Below are positions 31,543 through 39,928 of a stretch of DNA of 59,674 nucleotides, piece after piece. The stretch comes from an uncultured Oscillospiraceae bacterium (GTDB lineage: Bacteria; Bacillota_A; Clostridia; Oscillospirales; Oscillospiraceae): positions 1 through 59,674 of the forward strand of contig CAJUAW010000003.1 of assembly GCA_910584605.1 (NCBI GenBank), read 5' to 3'. Position 1 is the stretch's first letter. Every line of letters begins with the position of its first letter. A model generated the notes under the pieces. The model was not told where the DNA came from and did not search any database. It saw only the letters and a list, made by a program, of their open reading frames with translations. The translations under genes were made by a program, and so were the position numbers.

Positions 31543-34157
31543 CCCCCGTTCAAATCCTGCTTCAGCTCGGCCAGCAGGTTCAGCGCCTCGATGGGGGAGA
31601 GGATGTTCACATCGGTCATGCGCAGCTTTTTCAGAACGGTCTCCCCGCCCAGGTCCATCAGGGACACCTGGTCCTCAGCGGGGGCTGAGGCGGTGGGAGC
31701 GGGACGCCAGTCCTGGCTCTCCAGCTCCTCCAGAATCGCCCTGGCCCGTTTGACCACCCGGTCGGGCACCCCGGCCAGCTTGGCCACCTCCACGCCGTAG
31801 CTCTCGTCCGCTCCGCCCCGGACGATTTTTCGCAGGAAAATCACGTCGCTGCCCCGTTTTTTGGCGGCGATGTTGTAGTTCTTCACCCCGGGGACGGTCC
31901 CCTCCAAGGCGGTAAGCTCATGGTAGTGGGTGGCAAAGAGGGTCTTGGCTCCCAGCCGCTTCTTGTCGGCGCAGTACTCCAGCACCGCCCGGGCAATGGC
32001 CATCCCGTCATAGGTGGAGGTCCCACGGCCGATCTCGTCCAGAATGAGGAGGGACTTGCGGGTGGCATGGTTGAGCAGGCCGGCCACCTCGGTCATCTCC
32101 ACCATGAAGGTGGACTGGCCGGAGGCCAGATCGTCGCTGGCCCCGATGCGGGTGAACACCCGGTCCACCACCCCGATGTGGGCGGAGCGGGCGGGGACAA
32201 AGGACCCCATCTGGGCCATGAGGGTGATCAGGGCCACCTGGCGCATGTAGGTGGACTTGCCCGCCATATTGGGGCCGGTGATGATGGCGGCCAGGTCGTC
32301 CCCGCCGTCCATATGGGTGTCGTTGGGGACGAAGGGGGCGCCCCTCAGCATTTTCTCCACCACCGGGTGCCGCCCCTCCACAATGGTCAGCGCGTCGGAA
32401 CTGTCCACCTGGGGCATACAGTAGTGGTTGGCGGCGGCCACGGCGGCGAAGGAACACAGCACATCCACCTGAGCCACGGCGGCGGCGGTCTTCTGGAGCC
32501 GGTCCACCTGCTGGCAGACGGCCTGCTTCAGCTCGCAGAACAGCTGATACTCCAGGGCGGTCACCTGGTCCTGGGCGGAGAGAATGGCATGCTCCAGCTC
32601 CTTCAGCTCGGGGGAGATGTAGCGTTCGGCGTTGACGGTGGTCTGCTTCCGGGTCCAGTGGCCGGGGACCAGCCCGGTCTGGGACTTGGCCACCTCGATG
32701 TAGTAGCCAAACACCTTGTTGGAGGTGATCTTCATGTTTTTGATGCCGGTCTGCTCCTTGGTCTTGACCTCCATATCGATGATATGGCCGTTGGCGTTGT
32801 CCAGCAGGTCCCGCAGCTCGTCCACCTTGGGGTTGTAGCCGGAGCGGATGAAGCCCCCCTCCCGCACGGAGAAGGGCAGGGCCTTTTCCTCCTCGTCCCG
32901 CAGGCCCCGGTCCAGCAGGTCCCGCAGCTGGGGCAGGTCGTCCAGCTGGCCGCGCAGGGACTGGAGCAGAGGGGAGGGGCAGTGATCCAGCAGCTCTCGG
33001 ATATGGGGCAGCCGTCCCAGTCCGGCGGACAGGGCGGCCAGGTCCCGGCACCCGGCGGAGCCGTAGACCACCCGGCCGGTCAGCCGCTCCAGGTCGGTGA
33101 CCTCCCGCAGGGCCAGGGCCAGCTCCTCCCGGGTGATGGCGTCCTCCACCAGATCGGCCACCCCCTGCTGCCGCTTTGCGATCCTGGCTGGGGAGAGGAG
33201 GGGCCGCTCCAGCCAGCCCCGCATGAGCCGTCCGCCCATGGCGGTTTTGGTCTTGTCCAGCACCCACAGCAGCGAGCCCTTCTTGTCCTTGGACCGCATG
33301 GTGGCGGTGAGCTCCAGAGTCTGCCGGGCGGTGAGGTCTAGCTCCATGAACTGGCCGGCGGTGTAATAGGTGAGGGCGGAGATGTGGCTCAGGTCGGTCT
33401 TCTGGGTCTCATACAGGTAGGCCAGCAGGCCGCCGGCGGCCTGGATGGCGGCCTCGTCCCCCTGGGGGATGCTGTCCAGGCCGGTTTTGAACTGCTTTTC
33501 CGCCAAGGGCCGGGCGGTTCCGGCGCGGAAGCGGGCCTCGCCGCCGTTTTCGCACAGGCAGCCCAGCCGCTCCTTGAGGAAGGGCACCAGCCCTTCCCGA
33601 TTCCAGGCGCGGTCGGACAGAACCGCCTCGGCGGGGTGGAAGCGGCCCAGCTCGTTTTGCAGATGGCCGAAGCCCTCCTCCCCCGCCGGGAAGGAGGAGG
33701 CGTACACCTCGCCGGTGGAGATGTCGCACAGGCACAGGCCGCAGGCGGCGGAGTCCATGTAAATGGCGCAGATGTAGTTGTTTTTCCCCTCTTCCAGCAT
33801 GGAGGAGGCAATCACCGTGCCGGGAGTGACCACCCGGATGATGTCCCGGTCCACCAGCCCCTTGGCCTGGGCGGGGTCCTCGGTCTGTTCGCAGATGGCC
33901 ACCTTGTAGCCCTTGGCGATGAGCCGGGCGATGTAGCTGTCGCAGGAGTGGTAGGGAACGCCGCACATTGGGGTGCGCTGTTCCGCCGGCTTGTTCCGGT
34001 CCCGGGTGGTGAGGGTCAGGTCCAGCTCCTTAGACACCAGCTTGGCGTCCTCGTTGAACATCTCGTAAAAATCTCCCAGCCGGAAGAAAAGGATACTGTC
34101 CGGGTTCTGGGCCTTGATGTCCAGATATTGCTGCATCATAGGGGTGATTTCCGGCAT
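31539..34157 (-). CDS. mutS: DNA mismatch recognition protein MutS
   Basis: The 872-residue ATPase starts with the mismatch-binding domain (MMQQYLDIKAQNPDSILFFR, with the conserved LGDFYEMF giving the Phe-x-Glu wedge). Connector, lever and clamp domains follow. The ABC ATPase domain has Walker A ITGPNMAGKSTYMRQ, Walker B LLILDEIGRGTSTYDG and the ATHYHELTALE motif. MutS finds mispairs and loads MutL. The gene ends tail-to-tail with the small plus-strand gene. miaB is upstream, 124 bases away. Confidence 0.98.
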   Translation of the reverse strand: MPEITPMMQQYLDIKAQNPDSILFFRLGDFYEMFNEDAKLVSKELDLTLTTRDRNKPAEQRTPMCGVPYHSCDSYIARLIAKGYKVAICEQTEDPAQAKGLVDRDIIRVVTPGTVIASSMLEEGKNNYICAIYMDSAACGLCLCDISTGEVYASSFPAGEEGFGHLQNELGRFHPAEAVLSDRAWNREGLVPFLKERLGCLCENGGEARFRAGTARPLAEKQFKTGLDSIPQGDEAAIQAAGGLLAYLYETQKTDLSHISALTYYTAGQFMELDLTARQTLELTATMRSKDKKGSLLWVLDKTKTAMGGRLMRGWLERPLLSPARIAKRQQGVADLVEDAITREELALALREVTDLERLTGRVVYGSAGCRDLAALSAGLGRLPHIRELLDHCPSPLLQSLRGQLDDLPQLRDLLDRGLRDEEEKALPFSVREGGFIRSGYNPKVDELRDLLDNANGHIIDMEVKTKEQTGIKNMKITSNKVFGYYIEVAKSQTGLVPGHWTRKQTTVNAERYISPELKELEHAILSAQDQVTALEYQLFCELKQAVCQQVDRLQKTAAAVAQVDVLCSFAAVAAANHYCMPQVDSSDALTIVEGRHPVVEKMLRGAPFVPNDTHMDGGDDLAAIITGPNMAGKSTYMRQVALITLMAQMGSFVPARSAHIGVVDRVFTRIGASDDLASGQSTFMVEMTEVAGLLNHATRKSLLILDEIGRGTSTYDGMAIARAVLEYCADKKRLGAKTLFATHYHELTALEGTVPGVKNYNIAAKKRGSDVIFLRKIVRGGADESYGVEVAKLAGVPDRVVKRARAILEELESQDWRPAPTASAPAEDQVSLMDLGGETVLKKLRMTDVNILSPIEALNLLAELKQDLNGG

Positions 34158-34281
34158 GGGAAGTTACCTTCTTTCTCTTTGAAAGGCCGCGCGGCAGGCG
34201 GCACGTTTACCCTTACGGCAATGTTTATGGTTACGTTCATGAGGCTCTAATTGCACGGAACCGTACAACTAAGGCGCCAGA

Positions 34282-35694
34282 TTATGCCAGCTCCCCGAAC
34301 AGCGACCACTTGTTGCTGCCGGTAATCTTCACCTCCCGGAACTGGCCCAAGGCGGAGGGGTCCCCCGCCACCCGGACCAGCCGGTTGCCCGGGGTGCGGG
34401 CGGTCAGGCCATACCGGGCGTCGTCGGACAGGCCGTCGATGAGGCAGCGCAGGGTTTTGCCTGTATAAGCGGCGTGCTTCTCCTCGGAGATGGCGTCCTG
34501 GAGGGCGGTGAGGCGGTTGAAATTGGCCAGCTTCTCCTCGCGGGACATGGGGTCGTCCATGGAGGCGGCGGGGGTGCCATGGCGGGGGGAGTAGATGAAG
34601 GTGAACAGGGCGTCGAAGCGGACCTCCTCCAGCACCTTGAGGGTGTCCTCAAATTCCTCCGCCGTCTCCCCGGGGAAGCCCACAATGATGTCGGAGGTGA
34701 GGACGATGTCGGGGATCAGGGCCTTGAGGGCCTTGATCTTTTCCAGATACTCCGCCCGGGTGTGGCGGCGGTTCATCACCTTCAGGACCCGGTCGTTCCC
34801 CGCTTGGAAGGGCAGGTGGAGCACCGGGGCCACCTTTTCGCACCGGGCCATGGTCTCAAAGAGTTTTTGGGTGGCGTCCTTAGGGTGGGAGGTCATAAAC
34901 CGGATGAGGAAGTCGCCGGGGATGGCGTTGACCTGCTCCAGCAGGGCGGAAAAGTCCATGGGCTTCTCCAGGTCCTTGCCATAGGAGTTCACGTTCTGGC
35001 CCAGCAGGGTGATGTCCTTATACCCCTCCTCCACCAGCTGGCGGACCTCGGCCAGGATGTCCTCCGGCCTGCGGGACCGCTCCCGGCCCCGGACGTAGGG
35101 GACGATGCAGTAGGCGCAGAAGTTGTTGCAGCCGTACATGATGGACACCCAGGCCCTGATGCTGTCCTGACGCACCACCGGGATGCCCTCAGCGATGGAA
35201 CCGGCCTCGTCTTCCACGGAGAAGGTCCTACCCCGCTGGGTGAGAAGCGCGTGGACCATCTCGGGAAATTTCCACAGGGCGTGGGGGCCGAAGACCAGGT
35301 CCACATGGCGGTAGGATTCCCGCAGCTTTTTGGCCGCGTGGGGCTGCTGCACCATGCACCCGCACAGACAGATGAGCTGCTCCGGGTGCCGCCGCTTCAC
35401 GTGGACCAGTGCGCCCACGTTGCCGAACACCCGCTGCTCTGCGTGCTCCCGGATGGCGCAGGTGTTGATGACAATGATCCGGGCCCGCTCCTCGTCGTCG
35501 GTGAAGCCGAAGCCCATCTGCTTCAGATAGCCCCGGATGCGCTCGGAGTCGGCCTCATTCTGCTGGCAGCCGTAGGTGTCCACAAAGGCCAGACGGGTTT
35601 CCTCCGGCCACTGGGCCGCCAGCTGGGCCACCGCCCGGCAGTGGGCCAGCTGAGCCTGGACCTCGGCGGAGGAAATAACAGTGGTGCGATCCAT
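34282..35694 (-). CDS. miaB: tRNA-2-methylthio-N6-dimethylallyladenosine synthase MiaB
   Basis: The 470-residue radical SAM enzyme has three parts. The first is an N-terminal UPF0004 domain (FVDTYGCQQNEADSERIRGY; Cys residues for the second 4Fe-4S cluster recur in INTCAIREHAEQ and CLCGCM). The second is the radical SAM core with the CxxxCxxC motif (YGCNNFCAYCIVPYVRG, about residue 190). The last is a C-terminal TRAM domain. It methylthiolates i6A37 made by MiaA. The start with AGGAGG 6 bases upstream was chosen over one 11 codons earlier. Confidence 0.96.
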   Translation of the reverse strand: MDRTTVISSAEVQAQLAHCRAVAQLAAQWPEETRLAFVDTYGCQQNEADSERIRGYLKQMGFGFTDDEERARIIVINTCAIREHAEQRVFGNVGALVHVKRRHPEQLICLCGCMVQQPHAAKKLRESYRHVDLVFGPHALWKFPEMVHALLTQRGRTFSVEDEAGSIAEGIPVVRQDSIRAWVSIMYGCNNFCAYCIVPYVRGRERSRRPEDILAEVRQLVEEGYKDITLLGQNVNSYGKDLEKPMDFSALLEQVNAIPGDFLIRFMTSHPKDATQKLFETMARCEKVAPVLHLPFQAGNDRVLKVMNRRHTRAEYLEKIKALKALIPDIVLTSDIIVGFPGETAEEFEDTLKVLEEVRFDALFTFIYSPRHGTPAASMDDPMSREEKLANFNRLTALQDAISEEKHAAYTGKTLRCLIDGLSDDARYGLTARTPGNRLVRVAGDPSALGQFREVKITGSNKWSLFGELA

Positions 35695-35730
35695 AAAAAA
35701 CCTCCTGCGGAAAAAGCTTGATAACAATGT

Positions 35731-35759
35731 ATTATACTATTTTCCACCGAAAAACACAA
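35731..35759 (-). promoter_or_regulatory. Promoter of miaB
   Basis: Minus-strand TTGTGT (35754-35759), 17-base spacer, perfect TATAAT (35731-35736). Confidence 0.65.
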
Positions 35760-35861
35760 GTGGCTGTGAAAGGGAAAAAGGGAGGGATCACCCAGGTGAC
35801 GGCGCGGCTGGAGCAGGGAGCTTTGGGCCTGGCCGGCGGGGAGCTGTCCTTCCAGGGGGGT

Positions 35862-35891
35862 GTCATATCCGTCCTGCGCTCCTCATAGACT
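35862..35891 (+). promoter_or_regulatory. Sigma-E-like sporulation promoter of spoIIP
   Basis: GTCATATC (35862-35869) and CATAGACT (35884-35891), 14 bases apart, resemble the sigma-E boxes (-35 with ATA, -10 CATACAMT). In Bacillus spoIIP is sigma-E controlled, and the site lies 40 bases before the start. Confidence 0.5.
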
Positions 35892-35930
35892 GGGTACAAC
35901 AACAGCTTACGCAGGATAAGGAGTGATACC

Positions 35931-37085
35931 ATGGGGAACAGGATGGGACGTGCCCTGCGCCGGGGTACGGCGCTGGGGCTGGTACTGGCGGCGGCTTGGG
36001 GGGTGAGCCTGACGGCGGATCTGAGGGGCGTCAACAGCAGGCTGGCCGCCCTGGGGGAGGAACCCGCCCTGGCGGCCGCCCTGATGGAGGCCCAGCTGGG
36101 GGAGCTGCCCGGCCGGGAGAAGGGACTGACCGGCTGGGGCCGCCTGCTGCTGCGCAGCTCCCCGCTGCTGGCGGCGGGGGAGGAGCCGGTGCTGGATCTC
36201 CGGGCCGGACAGGAGGAGACGGAGCCTCCGGAGCCCCCCGATGAGCTGGACAGCGGCGGCGAGGACGAGGAGCTGCCCGACCTGGAGCCCGCTCAGAACG
36301 GCGAACGGATCGTGGAGATGACCGGCCAGGGCAAGGAGGGCAGCCTGTACCTCCGCGACGGCGGGGTGTACGTCTACAACCGCACCGGCCAGGAGCTGGA
36401 CTCCTCCCTGCTGGGTGAGGGGTCGGTGGACGTCCCCCTGGGGGAGGGGCCGCAGATCCTGATCGTTCACACCCACGGCAGCGAGGCCTACTCCATGAGC
36501 GACGGGGACGTCTATGAGGAGAGCGATCCCTACCGCACCACCGACTGCACCCACAACATCGTCCGGGTGGGGGAGGAGATGGCCACCGTCTTCCGGGCCT
36601 ACGGCTTCCAGGTGATCCACGACACCACCCTGTGCGACTACCCCGCCTACAACGGGGCCTATGACCGGTCCAAGGCGGTGGTGGAGCAGTGGCTGGAGCA
36701 GTACCCCACCATCAAGGTGGTGCTGGATGTCCACCGGGATGCTTTGGTGGGCAGCGACGGGGAGATCTACAAGATGGTGTCCACCGAGGCGGGGCAGAAG
36801 GTGGCCCAGGTGATGATGGTGCTGGGGACCGATACCAAGGCCGCACACCCCCGCTGGAAGGACAACATGGCCTTTGCCCTGGTCCTCCAGCGCAATCTGG
36901 TCAGGGGGTATGCCAGTCTGGTCCGGCCAACGGTGCTGCGCACCAGCCGGTACAACCAGCAGCTGTGCCCCGGCTCCATCCTGGTGGAGGTAGGGGGCCA
37001 CGGCAACACCCTCAGCGAGGCCATCGCCGGGGGACGGCTGTGGGCGGACAACGCGGCCCGGACTCTGCTGGAGATGAAGGGATGA
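35931..37085 (+). CDS. spoIIP: Stage II sporulation protein P (peptidoglycan amidase/endopeptidase)
   Basis: The 384-residue protein has an N-terminal membrane anchor (about residues 12-30) and an acidic Pro-rich linker (about 85-125). The SpoIIP catalytic domain follows with ILIVHTHGSEAYSM, VVLDVHRDAL and ILVEVGGHGNTLSEA, which supply the zinc/catalytic His and Glu residues. With SpoIID and SpoIIM it digests septal wall so that the mother cell can engulf the forespore. This is the main sign of endospore formation in the window. AAGGAG lies upstream; a terminator follows. Confidence 0.95.
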   Translation: MGNRMGRALRRGTALGLVLAAAWGVSLTADLRGVNSRLAALGEEPALAAALMEAQLGELPGREKGLTGWGRLLLRSSPLLAAGEEPVLDLRAGQEETEPPEPPDELDSGGEDEELPDLEPAQNGERIVEMTGQGKEGSLYLRDGGVYVYNRTGQELDSSLLGEGSVDVPLGEGPQILIVHTHGSEAYSMSDGDVYEESDPYRTTDCTHNIVRVGEEMATVFRAYGFQVIHDTTLCDYPAYNGAYDRSKAVVEQWLEQYPTIKVVLDVHRDALVGSDGEIYKMVSTEAGQKVAQVMMVLGTDTKAAHPRWKDNMAFALVLQRNLVRGYASLVRPTVLRTSRYNQQLCPGSILVEVGGHGNTLSEAIAGGRLWADNAARTLLEMKG

Positions 37086-37089
37086 CAAA

Positions 37090-37120
37090 CCCGCCGGGAA
37101 TCCCCGGCGGGACATTTTTT
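37090..37120 (+). terminator. Terminator after spoIIP
   Basis: 9-bp stem CCCGCCGGG/CCCGGCGGG (37090-37111), AATC loop, then ACA and T6 (37115-37120). Confidence 0.85.
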
Positions 37121-37196
37121 ATTCCTCGACAAGTTTCCGCAAAAAAATGGACAGGCCCCCGCTATACTGGAAGAAATTGGAATGGAGGGGAACGAT

Positions 37197-39839
37197 ATGG
37201 GAGACTGGCACAGCCGCTCGGCGGCCCAGGTGATGAACGAGGTGAACAGCCGGTCCCAGGGCCTCACCGAGCGGGAGGCCGCCCAGCGCCTGGGAACGTA
37301 CGGCCCGAACCAGCTGGCCCAGCCCCAGCCGCCCAGCCTGCTGATCCGCATCCTGGGCCAGCTGAAGGACCCTATGATCCTGGTGCTGCTGGCGGCGGCC
37401 GCCCTGTCCCTGCTGGCCAGCGGCGGGGAAGACTGGCTGGACGGGGTGATTATCCTGGTCATCGTGGTGGTCAACGGCATCATCTCCATCACCCAGGAGG
37501 ACCACGCCCAGCAGGCGCTGGAGGAACTGCGGCGTATGTCCTCCCCCCAGGCCAGCGTGCTGCGGGAGGGGGTGCCCCACCGGGTGGCGGCCTCGGCGCT
37601 GGTGCCGGGGGACGTCATCCTCCTGGAGGCCGGAGACCAGGTCCCGGCGGACGCCCGCATTTTAGAGTGCAGCCGGCTGCAGGCGGACGAGTCCGCCATG
37701 ACGGGGGAGTCTGTGCCGGTGGAAAAGCAGGCTGTGGACCGCCTTCCGGCGGACACCGCCCTGGGGGACCGGAGCAATATGCTCATCTCGGGCACACTGA
37801 TCACCGCTGGACGGGGGACCGCAGTGGTGGTGGCCACCGGCATGGAGACCCAGATGGGTCAGATCGCCGGGCTGCTGCTGGAGAGCGGCGAGGGGGACAC
37901 CCCCCTCCAGAAGCGGATGGGGGAAATTTCCAGATCCCTGTCCTTTCTGTGCCTGTCCGTGTGCGCGGTGATGTTTGGCGTGGGCTTGTTCCAGGGAAAG
38001 GGCCTGCTGGATATGTTCCTCACAGCCGTCTCCCTGGCGGTGGCGGCCATTCCGGAGGGTCTGCCCGCCATCGTCACCATCGTACTGGCCCTGGGAGTTC
38101 AGCGGCTGGCGGACCGGAACGCCATTGTGAAAAAGCTTCCCGCCGTGGAGACGCTGGGCTGTGCCGGGGTGATCTGCTCCGACAAGACAGGCACCCTCAC
38201 CCAGAACCGGATGACGGTCCAGCAGGTGTGGCTCACCCCCGGCGCCCGGCGGCGGGACGCCATGCTGGCGGGAGCCCTCTGCTCCGACGCCCGGCTGGCC
38301 TGGAAGGCCGGGGCGCCCACCGCCTCCGGCGATCCCACCGAGGGGGCGCTGGTGGTGGCCGCCGCGCGGGACGGGGTGGACCAGGCCCGGGAACTGGAGC
38401 ACTGGCCCCGGGTGGGGGATATCCCCTTCGACTCCAGCCGCAAGCTGATGACCACCATCCACATCGATCCGGAGGGCGGCTGGGTGGCGCTGGTGAAGGG
38501 GGCCCCCGATGTCCTGCTGGACCGGTGCGTCAGCACCCCCAAGGGTCCCATGACGCCGCAGGACCGGGCCAGGGCGCTGGCTGCCAACGAGGAGATGGCG
38601 GGCAAGGCCCTGCGGGTGATCGCCGTAGCCCGGAAGAAGCTGCGCAGCCTGCCCCAGGAGCTGGAGCCCCGGATGGTGGAGAGCGGACTGACCTTTCTGG
38701 GGCTGTTTGGGTTGATGGACCCGCCCCGGCCCGAGGTGAAGGCGGCGGTGGCCAAGTGCCATCTGGCGGGGGTGCGTCCGGTGATGATCACCGGCGACCA
38801 CCGGGCTACCGCCATCGCGGTGGCCAAGGAGCTGAGGATCGCCCAGCCGGGGGACTGGTCGGTGACCGGCGCGGAGCTGGATTTCATGCCCCAGGATCTG
38901 CTGGAGCAGGACATTGAAAAGTTTGCCGTCTTTGCCCGAGTCTCCCCGGAGCACAAGATGCGCATCGTCCAGGCCTGGCAGAAGCGGGGACAGGTAGTGG
39001 CCATGACGGGAGACGGCGTCAACGACGCCCCCGCCCTGAAGGCCGCCGACATCGGCTGCGCCATGGGCAAAACGGGCACCGACGTGGCCAAGGGAGCGGC
39101 GGATATGATCCTCACCGACGACAACTTCTCCACCATCGTCGCCGCCATTGAGGAGGGCCGGGGGATCTACTCCAACATCCGAAAGGCCATCCATTACCTG
39201 CTCTCCTGCAACATTGGAGAAATTTTTACCATCTTCGCCGCCACCCTGCTGGGCTTTGGACAGATGCCTCTGGTCCCGGTGCAGCTGCTGTGGCTCAACC
39301 TGGTCACCGATTCCCTCCCCGCCCTGGCCCTGGGGGTGGAGCCGGTGGAGGAGGGGGTAATGGAGGAGGAGCCCCGCTCCGCCAGCGCCGGGCTGTTTGA
39401 CAAAAAATTCTCCCTCCGCCTGGCCTGGCAGGGGCTGATGGTGGGCGGGCTCACCCTGGCGGCCTACTTTTTGGGCTTCACCCGGCTGGCCGCCCCAGGG
39501 CTGGAGGGGGCGGCGGCCAACACCATGGCCTTCGCCACCCTGACCCTGTGTCAGCTGTTCCACGCCTTCAACGTCCGCAGCGAGGACCGTTCCCTGTTTG
39601 ATCAGGGGATGCTGTCCAACCCGGCGATGAACCGGGCCTTTCTGGCGGGACTGGCCATGCAGCTGTCTGTGCTGCTTATCCCGCCTCTTCAGGGGGTATT
39701 CTCCGTCACCCCCATGACCCCCGCCCAGTGGTGTACCGTTCTGGCCCTGGCCGCCGCGCCGGTTCCCATCTGCGAGTGGGCCAAGGCCGCCGGCCGCAGA
39801 CGGGCGGAGGAGCCGGAAAAGAGACCGGCCATAAAATAG
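37197..39839 (+). CDS. Calcium-transporting P-type ATPase (type II, SERCA/PMCA-like)
   Basis: The 880-residue pump has a cation-transporter N-terminal domain and the actuator motif MTGES (about residue 170). The M4 calcium-site motif IPEGLPAIV comes next. The phosphorylation site CSDKTGTLTQNRM (Asp about 330) and KGAPDVLLDRC in the nucleotide domain follow. The hinge MTGDGVNDAPALKAADIG and M6 motif LNLVTDSLPALALGVEP complete it, with ten predicted membrane helices. It exports Ca2+ (or a similar divalent cation) using ATP. The start at 37197 follows GGAGGGG by 6 bases; an ATG five codons earlier overlaps that site. It stands alone. Confidence 0.95.
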   Translation: MGDWHSRSAAQVMNEVNSRSQGLTEREAAQRLGTYGPNQLAQPQPPSLLIRILGQLKDPMILVLLAAAALSLLASGGEDWLDGVIILVIVVVNGIISITQEDHAQQALEELRRMSSPQASVLREGVPHRVAASALVPGDVILLEAGDQVPADARILECSRLQADESAMTGESVPVEKQAVDRLPADTALGDRSNMLISGTLITAGRGTAVVVATGMETQMGQIAGLLLESGEGDTPLQKRMGEISRSLSFLCLSVCAVMFGVGLFQGKGLLDMFLTAVSLAVAAIPEGLPAIVTIVLALGVQRLADRNAIVKKLPAVETLGCAGVICSDKTGTLTQNRMTVQQVWLTPGARRRDAMLAGALCSDARLAWKAGAPTASGDPTEGALVVAAARDGVDQARELEHWPRVGDIPFDSSRKLMTTIHIDPEGGWVALVKGAPDVLLDRCVSTPKGPMTPQDRARALAANEEMAGKALRVIAVARKKLRSLPQELEPRMVESGLTFLGLFGLMDPPRPEVKAAVAKCHLAGVRPVMITGDHRATAIAVAKELRIAQPGDWSVTGAELDFMPQDLLEQDIEKFAVFARVSPEHKMRIVQAWQKRGQVVAMTGDGVNDAPALKAADIGCAMGKTGTDVAKGAADMILTDDNFSTIVAAIEEGRGIYSNIRKAIHYLLSCNIGEIFTIFAATLLGFGQMPLVPVQLLWLNLVTDSLPALALGVEPVEEGVMEEEPRSASAGLFDKKFSLRLAWQGLMVGGLTLAAYFLGFTRLAAPGLEGAAANTMAFATLTLCQLFHAFNVRSEDRSLFDQGMLSNPAMNRAFLAGLAMQLSVLLIPPLQGVFSVTPMTPAQWCTVLALAAAPVPICEWAKAAGRRRAEEPEKRPAIK

Positions 39840-39847
39840 CTGGAGCA

Positions 39848-39878
39848 CAGCCCCACCGGCAAGCGCCTGGTGGGGCTG
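39848..39878. terminator. Hairpin after the P-type ATPase gene
   Basis: 10-bp stem CAGCCCCACC/GGTGGGGCTG (39848-39857 with 39869-39878), followed by TTGTG. The T-run is poor, so it may be a weak terminator. A second long hairpin (39893-39909 with 39914-39930, one mismatch) overlaps the stop codon of the converging amylase gene. Confidence 0.5.
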
Positions 39879-39928
39879 TTGTGATTCAGGGGAAGCAAAC
39901 CGCCTCCCGGGAGCGGGAGGCAGTTTGC

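Noticed and set aside
35727..35888. Possible 53-codon plus-strand gene before spoIIP
   Set aside because: Its ATG overlaps the miaB promoter -10 box on the other strand, no Shine-Dalgarno is present, and its end contains the sigma-E-like promoter of spoIIP.
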